A stretch of DNA of 17,838 nucleotides from Hyphomicrobiaceae bacterium UBA4118. GTDB taxonomy: Bacteria > Pseudomonadota > Alphaproteobacteria > Rhizobiales > Methyloligellaceae. Below the pieces are notes generated by a model that was not told the DNA's origin, did not search any database, and saw only the letters and a program-made list of their open reading frames with translations. The DNA is taken from assembly GCA_002383105.1 (NCBI GenBank), contig DFXC01000015.1, positions 1-17,838 on the forward strand, written 5' to 3'. Positions 1-7,668 of the stretch are shown here, in pieces. The translations under genes were made by a program, and so were the position numbers. How positions within the stretch are numbered: position 1 is the stretch's first letter; each line of letters starts with the position of its first letter.

Positions 1-113
1 AGACGGTGATTTGACTTCGAAAAGTAAGATCGCGGTGCCTCACCGTGGCTGCATCACTGCCTGATTCAGAGCAGACCCTACACAACCCCCCAGCCCTCGG
101 AGGCAAAGCGAAC

Positions 114-152
114 GAGGCCGCCCCGTTTTATTTGCGCGAGCGGGGCGGCCTC
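114..152. terminator. Strong inverted repeat at the 3' end of the small minus-strand gene pair
   Basis: Two perfect 12-base arms (114-125 and 141-152, GAGGCCGCCCCG and its complement) enclose a 15-base loop. The stop codon of the minus-strand ORF (128-130) lies in the loop, so the hairpin would form over the end of that message. There is no clear U-run after the hairpin on the minus strand. It may therefore be a weak terminator or a 3'-end stabilising structure rather than a classical intrinsic terminator. Confidence 0.5.
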
Positions 153-370
153 ACTTCGCATCTCCCGGTCAACTCTGTCGCCGAACTCGCAGTCGATTCC
201 GCTCGCGTCCTCCGCTCGTAAGCGTATGCGCGACCACGAAGACCATCGGCTTCATGTCGTCGGTGCTTAATTCTCTCTAAGGGATCGCTTCTCGCGACGA
301 CGAGAGCGGGAATTGCGGTCACAGCGGCTACCATGCCAGTCGTGACGGATCGGCGGCTGAGAGGCTTCAT
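128..370 (-). CDS. Small hypothetical protein with a Tat-like N-terminus, possibly truncated
   Basis: This 80-residue ORF begins MKPLSRRSVTTG followed by a short hydrophobic stretch (about residues 13-26, ending ALVVA). That is the layout of a twin-arginine-type signal peptide, though the full S/T-RR-x-F-L-K motif is not matched. The remainder is rich in Arg, charged and low in hydrophobic residues, and does not look like a folded domain. Its start overlaps the stop of the upstream ORF as ATGA (367-370), which suggests translational coupling. The last codons fall inside an inverted repeat. The family is not recognised. The signal-like start followed by an odd Arg-rich tail suggests either a very small exported protein or a frameshifted remnant of a longer one. 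Confidence 0.4.
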   Translation of the reverse strand: MKPLSRRSVTTGMVAAVTAIPALVVARSDPLERIKHRRHEADGLRGRAYAYERRTRAESTASSATELTGRCEVRPPRSRK

Positions 371-723
371 GACTGCATCTCTTCAATAATACTCTCAAGC
401 TCGGACACGATCTGATCGGCCGCGTCTCGCAGGGGCCATGCCTCGTCGTCTTGGTGCACTTCCATCAGGCCAGTGATCGCAAACGACAGGAGATCGGCCT
501 TGCGGGCGACCACCTGGAGACGGGTGCCAATGCCGTCAACTTTGATGAACTCGGCCGTGAAGGCCTTCTGAACTATGGCAAGTTTCGCTCGTGGCATTCC
601 TCCCTCCATGGGGTTGGCCAGGAGGCGGCGAGTGCCCAAATCGCGATTCAATGATATTGGGAAATTGGTCATCGCGGCCGACTGGCTGTTGCGTTGGAAT
701 CGTGGCATTCGAGTCTGCGACAC
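367..723 (-). CDS. Hypothetical 118-residue protein
   Basis: The ORF starts at a GTG (723-721) preceded on the minus strand by GAGG at about 5 bases, a good ribosome binding site that supports this start. The C-terminal two thirds (from about residue 43, MPRAKLAIVQ) are balanced in composition. They contain a likely amphipathic helix and end in an acidic helix (SELESIIEEMQS), consistent with a real small soluble protein. No family is recognised. It lies divergent from tkt and overlaps the following Tat-like ORF by 4 bases, so the two probably form one transcript. An internal ATG near residue 43 is an alternative start. Confidence 0.5.
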   Translation of the reverse strand: MSQTRMPRFQRNSQSAAMTNFPISLNRDLGTRRLLANPMEGGMPRAKLAIVQKAFTAEFIKVDGIGTRLQVVARKADLLSFAITGLMEVHQDDEAWPLRDAADQIVSELESIIEEMQS

Positions 724-724
724 T

Positions 725-743
725 GTTACCTCACCAGTTACCT
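725..743. promoter_or_regulatory. Direct heptamer repeat in the divergent tkt promoter region
   Basis: GTTACCT occurs twice (725-731 and 737-743) with a 12-base period, in the 68 bases between the GTG of the minus-strand ORF and tkt. One copy includes the ribosome binding site of the minus-strand gene when read in reverse. It could be a regulator binding site or chance. No convincing -35/-10 pair was found for tkt. Confidence 0.2.
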
Positions 744-791
744 AGGCGGATCATCAGCCAGTGGTAAACAATTGATAACAGGAGGTTTTTG

Positions 792-2816
792 GTGAAAATG
801 GCCCTGATGCAGGATCAGGCGTTACCGGAGGCGACTCACGAGGACATGGCCAACGCCATCAGAACGCTCGCCATGGACGCGGTGGAGAAGGCCGATTCCG
901 GCCATCCCGGCATGCCCATGGGCATGGCCGACGTCGCTGCCGTGCTGTTCACGCGCTTCCTCAAATTCGATGCCGCCCACCCCGACTGGCCCGACCGCGA
1001 CCGTTTCGTGCTCTCCGCCGGCCACGGCTCGATGCTGCTCTACGCACTGCTCTATCTCACCGGCTACCCTGAGATGGAGCTGGACGAGCTGAAGCGGTTC
1101 CGCCAGCTCGGCTCCCGCACGCCGGGCCATCCCGAATACGGCCACGCCCCCGGCATCGAGACCACGACCGGCCCCCTCGGCCAGGGGCTCGGCAACGCGG
1201 TCGGCATGGCTCTCGCCGAGCGGCTGCTCAATCGCCGATACGGCGATGAGATCGTCAGCCACTACACCTATTGCGTGGCGGGTGACGGCTGCCTCATGGA
1301 AGGCCTGAGCCAGGAGGCCATCTCTCTCGCCGGCCATCTCAAGCTCGGCAGCCTCATCGTGCTGTTCGACGACAATCATATCTCCATCGACGGCCCGACC
1401 AGCCTGTCGGTCTCTGACGACCAGATCGAGCGCTTCAGGGCGTCGCGCTGGCACACGGCCCGCGTCGACGGTCACGATCCCGAGGCGATAGCGCTCGCCA
1501 TCAAGAATGCCAAAGGGGTCACCGACCGGCCGTCGTTGATTGCCTGCCGCACCGTCATCGGCTATGGCGCGCCGAGCAAAGCGGGCACGGCCGCGACCCA
1601 TGGCGCCCCGCTCGGCGAGGCGGAGATCAAGGGCGCGCGCGAGAAACTCCATTGGCGGCATCCGCCTTTCGAGGTGCCGAAGCCGATCCTTGCCGCCTGG
1701 CGCGCGGCCGGCACGCGGAACCGGGGGGCTTACGAGGCTTGGGCGCAAGGCGCCAAGCGCCTCGATGCGTCGGCGCGCGCACGCCTCACCGATCCCATCG
1801 ACGAGACGGTCAAGGCGGCAATCGTGGCCGCGATCGGCACTGCCAAGTCCGACTTCACCCGCGAAGGGGCGAAGCTTGCCACGCGGCAATCCTCGCAGAA
1901 GGTGCTTGAGAAGCTGGTGCCGGTCGTTCCCGGGCTGATTGGCGGCTCTGCCGACCTCACCGGCTCTAACGGCACGCTCACCAAGCTGCACAGCATGGTC
2001 AAGCCCGGCGACTTCGCAGGGACCTACATCCATTACGGCGTCCGCGAGCATGCCATGGCGGCGGCCATGAACGGGCTCTCGCTCCATGGCGGCATCGCGC
2101 CTTATGGCGGCACCTTCCTCGTCTTCTCCGACTACTGTCGGCCGTCGATCAGGCTCTCGGCACTCATGGGCCAGCGGGTCATCTACGTCATGACCCACGA
2201 CTCGATCGGCCTCGGCGAGGACGGCCCGACGCACCAGCCCGTCGAGCAGCTGGCGGCGCTGCGCGCCATGCCCAATCTCAATGTCATGCGGCCGGCGGAT
2301 TCGGTCGAATGCGCCGAATGCTGGGAGCTTGCGCTTCTCGCCAAGCACACGCCCACCATCCTTGCCCTCACCCGCCAGGGTCTGCCGCTGCTGCGCACCA
2401 CTGACAGCAAGGGGAACCTGTCAGCTAAGGGAGCTTATGTGCTGATCGAGCCTGAGGGGACGCGCGACGTGACCCTGATCGGCACCGGCTCAGAGGTGAT
2501 GCTGGCGGTGCAGGCCGCCAAAGATCTCGCCAAGGACGGGATCAAGGCCGCGGTGGTGTCGATGCCTTGTTGGGAGCTGTTCGAGGCCCAAGACGAGAGC
2601 TATCACAACGCAGTCCTCGGCTCTGCCCCGCGCGTCGGGGTCGAGGCGGCTGCGGCGTTCGGCTGGTCGAAATGGCTGGGGCCTAACGGCGCCTTCATCG
2701 GCATGCACGGATTCGGGGCTTCTGCCCCGGCGCAGGACCTTTATAAGCATTTCGGCATAACGGCGGAGGCTGTGGCTGCCGCCGCGCGTCAACTGATCGG
2801 TAGGAAGACGAGGTAA
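792..2816 (+). CDS. tkt: Transketolase
   Basis: A thiamine-diphosphate enzyme that moves two-carbon units between sugar phosphates in the non-oxidative pentose phosphate (or Calvin) pathway, in the cytosol. The 674-residue length fits the family. Visible motifs in order are SGHPGMPMG near residue 37, [12 protein letters not shown] near 128, and the thiamine-diphosphate motif GDG at about 164-166, followed by EGLSQEA. VREHAMA holds the conserved catalytic Glu near 419, and [15 protein letters not shown] is the transketolase signature. Start choice: AGGAGG at 780-785 sits 6 bases before GTG 792. TTG 789 is too close and ATG 798 is a possible alternative. It is the first gene of the tkt-gap-pgk block, with gap 8 bases downstream. 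Confidence 0.96.
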   Translation: MKMALMQDQALPEATHEDMANAIRTLAMDAVEKADSGHPGMPMGMADVAAVLFTRFLKFDAAHPDWPDRDRFVLSAGHGSMLLYALLYLTGYPEMELDELKRFRQLGSRTPGHPEYGHAPGIETTTGPLGQGLGNAVGMALAERLLNRRYGDEIVSHYTYCVAGDGCLMEGLSQEAISLAGHLKLGSLIVLFDDNHISIDGPTSLSVSDDQIERFRASRWHTARVDGHDPEAIALAIKNAKGVTDRPSLIACRTVIGYGAPSKAGTAATHGAPLGEAEIKGAREKLHWRHPPFEVPKPILAAWRAAGTRNRGAYEAWAQGAKRLDASARARLTDPIDETVKAAIVAAIGTAKSDFTREGAKLATRQSSQKVLEKLVPVVPGLIGGSADLTGSNGTLTKLHSMVKPGDFAGTYIHYGVREHAMAAAMNGLSLHGGIAPYGGTFLVFSDYCRPSIRLSALMGQRVIYVMTHDSIGLGEDGPTHQPVEQLAALRAMPNLNVMRPADSVECAECWELALLAKHTPTILALTRQGLPLLRTTDSKGNLSAKGAYVLIEPEGTRDVTLIGTGSEVMLAVQAAKDLAKDGIKAAVVSMPCWELFEAQDESYHNAVLGSAPRVGVEAAAAFGWSKWLGPNGAFIGMHGFGASAPAQDLYKHFGITAEAVAAAARQLIGRKTR

Positions 2817-2824
2817 GGGAGGAA

Positions 2825-3835
2825 ATGGCTAACAAGCGCGTCGCCATCAATGGATTTGGCCGGATCGGCAGGCTCACTTTCAGGGCCTATCTCGAATCCG
2901 GCCGCAAGGATCTCGACTTCGTCGCGATCAACGATCTCGGCTCGGCCGAGATGAACGCTCATCTGCTCGAGTTCGACAGCGTGCATGGGCGGTTCCCCGG
3001 AAAGGTCAGCGTCGTAGGCGGGCATCTCAAGGCCGACGGCCAGGATGTTGCAGTCCTTTCCGAGGCGACGCCTGAGAAACTTCCCTGGCGCGACCTTGGC
3101 GTCGACATCGTCATGGAATGCACCGGCCGATTCACCGATCGCGAGGGCGCGGCGAGGCACTTGACCGCCGGCGCCAAGCGCGTGCTCGTCTCGGCCCCTT
3201 GCTCGGGCGCCGATCTCACCGTGGTCTACGGCGTCAACAACGACAAGCTCACCCAGGAGCATCACGTCGTCTCCAATGCCTCCTGCACCACCAATTGCCT
3301 TGCGCCCGTTGCCCAGGTGCTGAACGAGGTGATCGGCATCAAGCACGGCTATATGACGACGATCCACGCCTATACCGGCGATCAGCGGACGGTCGATACC
3401 CTGCACAACGACCCTTACCGGGCGCGGGCGAGCGCGGTGAACCTCATCCCCACCTCGACCGGCGCCGCCAAGGCGGTGGGCCTCGTGCTGCCGGAGCTCA
3501 AGGGCAAGCTCGACGGCGCCGCCATCAGGGTGCCGGTGCCGAATGTGAGCCTGGTCGATCTGACCTTCCAGGCGCTGCGCCCGACCGCCGCCGAGGAGAT
3601 CAACCAGGCGATGATTGCCGCCGCTAACGGGCCGCTCAAGGGCGTCCTTGGGGTGAATGCAAAGCCGCTCGTCTCGACCGACTTCAACCACGATCCTTTG
3701 AGCTCGATCTTCGATCTCAAAAGCACCCATGTGGTCGACGGCACCTTCTGCCGCGTGGTGTCCTGGTACGACAATGAATGGGGCTTTTCCAACCGCATGT
3801 CCGACACGGCCGCCGCCATGGGCCGGCTGATATGA
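2825..3835 (+). CDS. gap: Type I glyceraldehyde-3-phosphate dehydrogenase
   Basis: Interconverts glyceraldehyde 3-phosphate and 1,3-bisphosphoglycerate in glycolysis/gluconeogenesis; cytosolic homotetramer. The 336 residues match the family. NGFGRIGR (9-16) is the dinucleotide-binding start. Asp37, in AINDL, is the acidic residue that usually selects NAD over NADP. SNASCTTN carries catalytic Cys154, and His181 in TTIHAYTGDQ is the partner base. The ATG is preceded by AAGGGAGG. It lies 8 bases after tkt, and its stop overlaps the pgk start (ATGA), so the three genes should be co-transcribed and gap-pgk translationally coupled. By motif it is a GapA-type enzyme; NAD use is inferred. Confidence 0.96.
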   Translation: MANKRVAINGFGRIGRLTFRAYLESGRKDLDFVAINDLGSAEMNAHLLEFDSVHGRFPGKVSVVGGHLKADGQDVAVLSEATPEKLPWRDLGVDIVMECTGRFTDREGAARHLTAGAKRVLVSAPCSGADLTVVYGVNNDKLTQEHHVVSNASCTTNCLAPVAQVLNEVIGIKHGYMTTIHAYTGDQRTVDTLHNDPYRARASAVNLIPTSTGAAKAVGLVLPELKGKLDGAAIRVPVPNVSLVDLTFQALRPTAAEEINQAMIAAANGPLKGVLGVNAKPLVSTDFNHDPLSSIFDLKSTHVVDGTFCRVVSWYDNEWGFSNRMSDTAAAMGRLI

Positions 3836-5115
3836 ACGAGCTGTCCTCTCCGGTTCGGGAGGGCGGCCCTGGCAACGCTACGGCGGCCGGTCTCGACCTC
3901 TCCCGCGTCAGGACCATCGATGGCGTCGATGTGGAAGGAAAGCGCGTGCTGGTCCGCGTCGACTTCAACGTGCCAATCGAGGCAGGCGGCGTCGCCGATG
4001 CGACCCGCATCGATCGCGTGCTGCCCACCATCGCCAAGCTTGCCCGAAAGGGCGCCAAGGTCGTGGTGCTGTCGCATCTCGGACGGCCCAAGGGCGTACC
4101 CACCCCGGAAACTTCGTTGCAGCCGGTCGCCGCGAAGATGCAGGAGCTGATGCCGGGGACCGCCGTCCGCTTTGTCGGCGCTTCTTTGGGCGACGAGGCC
4201 AAGCGGGCCGTCGATGCGCTTCAGGTGGGCGAGGTGGCCGTGCTCGAGAACCTTCGCCATCACAAGGGCGAGGAGAAGAACGATCCCGAGTTCGCCAAGG
4301 CCCTTGCCGCGCTCGGTGACATCTATGTCAACGACGCCTTCTCCTCGGCGCATCGGGCGCATGCCTCGATGGAGGCGATTGCCGGTCTTCTCCCGTCTTA
4401 TGCCGGGCTCCTGATGATGGCCGAGATCACGGCCCTCGGTGAGGCGCTCGAGGAGCCGGAGCGGCCGGTCATGGCCATTGTCGGCGGCGCCAAGGTCTCG
4501 ACCAAGATCGAGGTCTTGACCAATCTTGCCGCGCGCATGGACCAGCTCGTGGTCGGCGGCGGCATGGCCAACACCTTCCTCCTCGCCAAGGGGGTCGAGA
4601 TCGGCGCCTCGTTCTCAGAGCCCGATTTCGTTGAGACCGCCAGGGACATCATGGCGAAGGCCGAGCGGTCGGGTTGCGAGATCGTCTTGCCGAGCGACGT
4701 GGTGGTGGCGAAGGAGCTGAAGGCCGGCGTCGCGTGGCGCGTTTGCGCGGTTGGCGAGGTTCCCGCCGACGCCATGATCCTCGATTTCGGACCCGCGAGC
4801 GTCGCCGACCTCAAGCGGCGCCTCGGCGGGGTCAAGACCGTGCTGTGGAACGGCCCACTCGGGGCCTTCGAGACGGCGCCCTTCGGCGAAGCGACCTTCG
4901 CGCTTGCCGGCGAGGTCGCAAGGCTGACCAAAGAGGGGGAGCTGGTAAGCGTGGCCGGCGGCGGCGACACGGTAAGGGCCCTCAACGCGGCTCACGCGAC
5001 TGCCGACTTCACCTATGTGTCGACGGCGGGCGGAGCGTTCTTGGAGTGGCTCGGCGGCCACGAATTGCCGGCGGTCTCGGCGCTGGCGCAAAGCGGAGCC
5101 CGCGCCGCAGCTTAG
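3832..5115 (+). CDS. pgk: Phosphoglycerate kinase
   Basis: Transfers phosphate between 1,3-bisphosphoglycerate and ADP, the ATP-forming step after GAPDH. Seen: RVDFNVP near residue 42 (substrate-binding start of the N domain), LSHLGRPKG, LLENLRHHKGEE-like AVLENLRHHKG, NDAFSSAHRAHAS, GGAKVSTKI (nucleotide domain), WNGPLGAFE and GGGDT at 376-380. The start ATG overlaps the gap TGA, which argues for coupling because no separate ribosome binding site is visible. At 427 residues it carries about 25 extra N-terminal residues before the usual start of homology. Those residues (NELSSPVREGGPGNATAAG) are low in structure, and no GTG/TTG/ATG closer to the core was seen. Confidence 0.95.
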   Translation: MNELSSPVREGGPGNATAAGLDLSRVRTIDGVDVEGKRVLVRVDFNVPIEAGGVADATRIDRVLPTIAKLARKGAKVVVLSHLGRPKGVPTPETSLQPVAAKMQELMPGTAVRFVGASLGDEAKRAVDALQVGEVAVLENLRHHKGEEKNDPEFAKALAALGDIYVNDAFSSAHRAHASMEAIAGLLPSYAGLLMMAEITALGEALEEPERPVMAIVGGAKVSTKIEVLTNLAARMDQLVVGGGMANTFLLAKGVEIGASFSEPDFVETARDIMAKAERSGCEIVLPSDVVVAKELKAGVAWRVCAVGEVPADAMILDFGPASVADLKRRLGGVKTVLWNGPLGAFETAPFGEATFALAGEVARLTKEGELVSVAGGGDTVRALNAAHATADFTYVSTAGGAFLEWLGGHELPAVSALAQSGARAAA

Positions 5116-5151
5116 CCCCGAAGACGAAGATTTCCGTCGATTCTCTGTACT

Positions 5152-5247
5152 TGTCATTCCCGCGGAAGCGGGAATCTAGTAACCATCAATCGTCAGTCAT
5201 TGAGGACGCGGGGTTACTGGATTGCCCGGTCAAGCCAGGCAATGACA
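5152..5247. repeat. Cruciform REP/MITE-like palindromic element, copy A (pgk-rpe gap)
   Basis: The element is bounded by TGTCATT (5152-5158) and its exact complement AATGACA (5241-5247). Inside is a perfect 8-bp hairpin ATTCCCGC-GGAA-GCGGGAAT (5156-5175). Next is a 7-bp stem, AGTAACC (5178-5184) pairing with GGTTACT (5212-5218). A second terminal hairpin pairs ATTGCC (5221-5226) with GGCAAT (5238-5243). Together they form a cloverleaf-like fold. It has no coding content and fills most of the 160-base gap between pgk and rpe. A related element, in opposite orientation, lies at 5979-6062. Confidence 0.8.
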
Positions 5248-5275
5248 TAGAGGGCTGGAAGGTCGATCTAAGGCC

Positions 5276-5953
5276 ATGGCCAAAGACATCATCATTGCCC
5301 CGTCCATCCTCTCCGCCGACTTTGCCAGGCTCGGCGAGGAGGTGCGCGCCGTCGATGCGGCGGGCTGCGATTGGATCCATGTCGATGTCATGGACGGGCA
5401 TTTTGTGCCCAACATCACCATCGGCCCCGATGTTGTTCGGGCGCTCCGCCCGCATTCGAAAAAGCTGTTCGACGTGCATCTCATGATCGCGCCCTGCGAT
5501 CCCTATATCGAGGCGTTCGCGCGCGCAGGCTCCGACATCATCACCGTGCATGCTGAGGCCGGCGCCCACCTTGACCGCTCGCTTCAGCTCATCAGAAGCC
5601 TCGGCAAGAAGGCGGGCGTCAGCATCACGCCGGCGACGCCCGAGGAGGCCATCGAATATGTGCTCGACAAGGTCGACCTCGTTCTCGTCATGACGGTGAA
5701 CCCCGGCTTCGGCGGCCAGGCCTTCATCCCCTCGCAGCTCCACAAGATCAGGGCGATCCGCAAGGCGATCGGGGCGCGGCCCATTCACCTCGAGGTGGAT
5801 GGGGGCATCAATGCCGAGACCACCCCGCTGGTGGTCGAGGCGGGCGCCAATGTGATCGTGGCCGGGTCCGGCGTCTTCAAGGGCGGGGCCTATGGCGAGA
5901 ATATCGCCGCCATCAGGGCCGCTGCCTTGCGCGCCCGCGCCGCCGCCGCGTGA
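5276..5953 (+). CDS. rpe: Ribulose-phosphate 3-epimerase
   Basis: Interconverts ribulose 5-phosphate and xylulose 5-phosphate, supplying a transketolase substrate; metal-dependent TIM barrel in the cytosol. Of 225 residues, typical length. Motifs: APSILSADF at 8-16, [12 protein letters not shown] (His35, Asp37), DVHLMI with His68, [11 protein letters not shown], and the phosphate-loop region VDGGIN. The start follows a weak CTAAGG. A GGAAGG lies too far upstream to be ideal, so translation may be modest. Both flanking gaps are occupied by related palindromic repeats, unlike the tight tkt-gap-pgk spacing, so rpe may have joined this block later. The functional link to transketolase is clear. 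Confidence 0.95.
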   Translation: MAKDIIIAPSILSADFARLGEEVRAVDAAGCDWIHVDVMDGHFVPNITIGPDVVRALRPHSKKLFDVHLMIAPCDPYIEAFARAGSDIITVHAEAGAHLDRSLQLIRSLGKKAGVSITPATPEEAIEYVLDKVDLVLVMTVNPGFGGQAFIPSQLHKIRAIRKAIGARPIHLEVDGGINAETTPLVVEAGANVIVAGSGVFKGGAYGENIAAIRAAALRARAAAA

Positions 5954-5978
5954 CGGGGCGCCTAACTTTAACGTGACT

Positions 5979-6062
5979 TGTCATTGCCCGGCCCGACAGC
6001 AATCCAGTAGCCTCCAACGCCGTTTGTGTTTACTGGATTGCCCGCTTTCGCGGGCAATGACG
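5979..6062. repeat. Cruciform REP/MITE-like palindromic element, copy B (rpe-ccdA gap)
   Basis: The outer arms GTCATTGCCCG (5980-5990) and CGGGCAATGAC (6051-6061) are perfect 11-base complements. A 9-bp inner stem pairs AATCCAGTA (6001-6009) with TACTGGATT (6031-6039). A terminal hairpin pairs ATTGCCCGC with GCGGGCAAT around TTTC (6037-6058), and a smaller one pairs ATTGC (5983-5987) with GCAAT (5999-6003). Copy A read in reverse complement matches copy B read forward best, so the two copies are inverted with rpe between them. The right end runs to within about 16 bases of the ccdA start codon. Confidence 0.8.
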
Positions 6063-6077
6063 CCAGGAGAAGTGGTC

Positions 6078-6812
6078 GTGAACGTCACCTATCTCGGAGC
6101 GCTGATCGCCGGATTCTTGAGCTTCCTCTCCCCTTGCGTGCTGCCGCTCGTGCCGCCTTATCTCTGCTTCCTCGGCGGGACCACCTTCGATCAGCTCACC
6201 GGCGAGGATGAGACGCCGTCCCATGTCTACACCACGGTGGTGCTGTCGTCGGTCGCGTTCGTGCTCGGCTTCACCACCGTGTTCGTCATCCTCGGCGCCA
6301 CCGCCACCGCTGCCGGTCAGCTCATCGCCGAGAACCTTCCGCTCTTGAGCAAGATCGCCGGCGTGGTGATCATCATCGCCGGCCTGCATTTCCTTGGGCT
6401 GATCCACTTGCCCGTGCTGCACCGCGAGGCGCGCTATCACGCCGACGCGCGGCCTGCCGGCCTCCTCGGCGCCTATCTCATCGGCGTTGCCTTCGCCTTC
6501 GGCTGGACCCCCTGCATCGGGCCGGTGCTTGCCGCGATCCTCGCCATTGCCGCGGGCGAGGACTCGGTGCGCCAGGGCGTCGGCCTGCTCTTCGTCTATT
6601 CCTTGGGGCTCGGCATCCCATTCATCGTCGCGGCGATCGCCATCAGGCCGTTCCTCAGCGCCATGCAGCGCTTCCGCAAGCATCTGGCGACCGTCGAGAA
6701 GCTGCTCGGCGGCTTTCTCGTGCTGACCGGCGTCCTGTTCCTCACCAACTCCATGACCCTGATCGCTTCCTGGATGCTCGAGCTGTTCCCGGGACTTGCC
6801 ACCATTGGTTGA
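6078..6812 (+). CDS. ccdA: Cytochrome c biogenesis protein CcdA
   Basis: Inner-membrane thiol-disulfide carrier of the DsbD transmembrane family. It passes electrons from cytoplasmic thioredoxin to periplasmic partners that reduce apocytochrome c. The 244-residue product has about six hydrophobic segments. The two redox cysteines sit in the expected settings: FLSPCVLPLVPPY (Cys20) and GWTPCIGP (Cys146). Start choice: AGGAGA at 6065-6070 is 7 bases from GTG 6078, giving the family-typical beginning MNVTYLGA. The upstream in-frame ATG at 6057 lies inside repeat B and has no ribosome binding site. No other c-type cytochrome maturation gene is next to it; thiD follows after 43 bases. Confidence 0.9.
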   Translation: MNVTYLGALIAGFLSFLSPCVLPLVPPYLCFLGGTTFDQLTGEDETPSHVYTTVVLSSVAFVLGFTTVFVILGATATAAGQLIAENLPLLSKIAGVVIIIAGLHFLGLIHLPVLHREARYHADARPAGLLGAYLIGVAFAFGWTPCIGPVLAAILAIAAGEDSVRQGVGLLFVYSLGLGIPFIVAAIAIRPFLSAMQRFRKHLATVEKLLGGFLVLTGVLFLTNSMTLIASWMLELFPGLATIG

Positions 6813-6855
6813 CGGGCGGCTTTCGCGTTTGGCAAGATGAGCCGATAGTGCCCTC

Positions 6856-7668
6856 ATGACGGCCATCGCTCTCACCATTGCCGGCTCCGATTCCTCGGGC
6901 GGAGCGGGCATCCAGGCCGACCTCAAGACCTTCTCAGCGCTCGGCGTCTATGGGGCGAGCGCCATCACGGCGCTGACCGCTCAGAACACGCTCGGCGTCG
7001 AGGCGGTGCAGGTCTTGCCGCCTGATTTCGTGCTGAAGCAGATCGCGGCCGTGGCGCGGGACTTGAGGGTCGGCGCCATTAAGATCGGCATGCTCGCCAC
7101 GAGCGCCGTCATCGAGGCCGTCGCCGAGGGACTGAAGGCGTTCGGACGCGTTCCCATCGTGCTCGACCCCGTCATGGTTGCCGCCAGCGGCGACGCGTTG
7201 CTCGACGAGGACGCCGTCGCCACGCTCCGCTTGGTCCTTCTGCCGCTTGCGACGCTGATCACGCCGAACCTGCCTGAGGCCGCCAAGCTTCTGGGTGGCA
7301 CCGAAGCGAGGGATGAGCGCGAGATGGGCGAGCAGGCGCAAGCCCTTAAGCGCATCGGTGCCAAGGCCGTGCTCATCAAAGGCGGCCACGCCGAAGGCGC
7401 TAACGCCGTCGATCTCTATGTCGACGGCGAGGGCGAGATGCGGCTCGAAGCGCCGCGCGTGACGACCCGCAACACCCATGGCACGGGCTGCACGCTCTCC
7501 TCAGCCATCGCCGCCGAGCTTGCCAAAGGCGCTACGCTCCGCGAGGCGGCGGCGAGGGCCAAGGCCTATGTTACGGCGGCGATCGGCGCTGCCGACGAGC
7601 TTCACATCGGCAAGGGCAGGGGCCCCGTCCATCACTTCCACGCCTGGTGGCCCAAACGCGGGCCTTAA
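6856..7668 (+). CDS. thiD: Hydroxymethylpyrimidine/phosphomethylpyrimidine kinase
   Basis: Phosphorylates hydroxymethylpyrimidine and then its monophosphate to make the pyrimidine half of thiamine; ribokinase fold, cytosolic. The 270 residues match the family. Seen: TIAGSDSSGGAGIQADLK (8-25, substrate-binding start), TALTAQNT, IKIGMLA, DPVMVAASG, TPNLPEA, LIKGGH, and the anion-hole motif NTHGTGCTLSSAIAAEL with the catalytic Asp position replaced by Cys, as is normal in ThiD. No strong ribosome binding site is visible. It may share a transcript with ccdA. Its TAA stop forms a TTAA overlap with the stop of the convergent downstream gene. Confidence 0.94.
   Translation: MTAIALTIAGSDSSGGAGIQADLKTFSALGVYGASAITALTAQNTLGVEAVQVLPPDFVLKQIAAVARDLRVGAIKIGMLATSAVIEAVAEGLKAFGRVPIVLDPVMVAASGDALLDEDAVATLRLVLLPLATLITPNLPEAAKLLGGTEARDEREMGEQAQALKRIGAKAVLIKGGHAEGANAVDLYVDGEGEMRLEAPRVTTRNTHGTGCTLSSAIAAELAKGATLREAAARAKAYVTAAIGAADELHIGKGRGPVHHFHAWWPKRGP

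Noticed and set aside
822..2348. 508-residue open frame antisense to tkt
   Set aside because: Arg/Gly/Asp/His-rich shadow typical of high-GC antisense frames; the plus strand is an unmistakable transketolase.
2789..3730. 313-residue open frame antisense to gap
   Set aside because: Same shadow composition; gap on the plus strand has all catalytic motifs.
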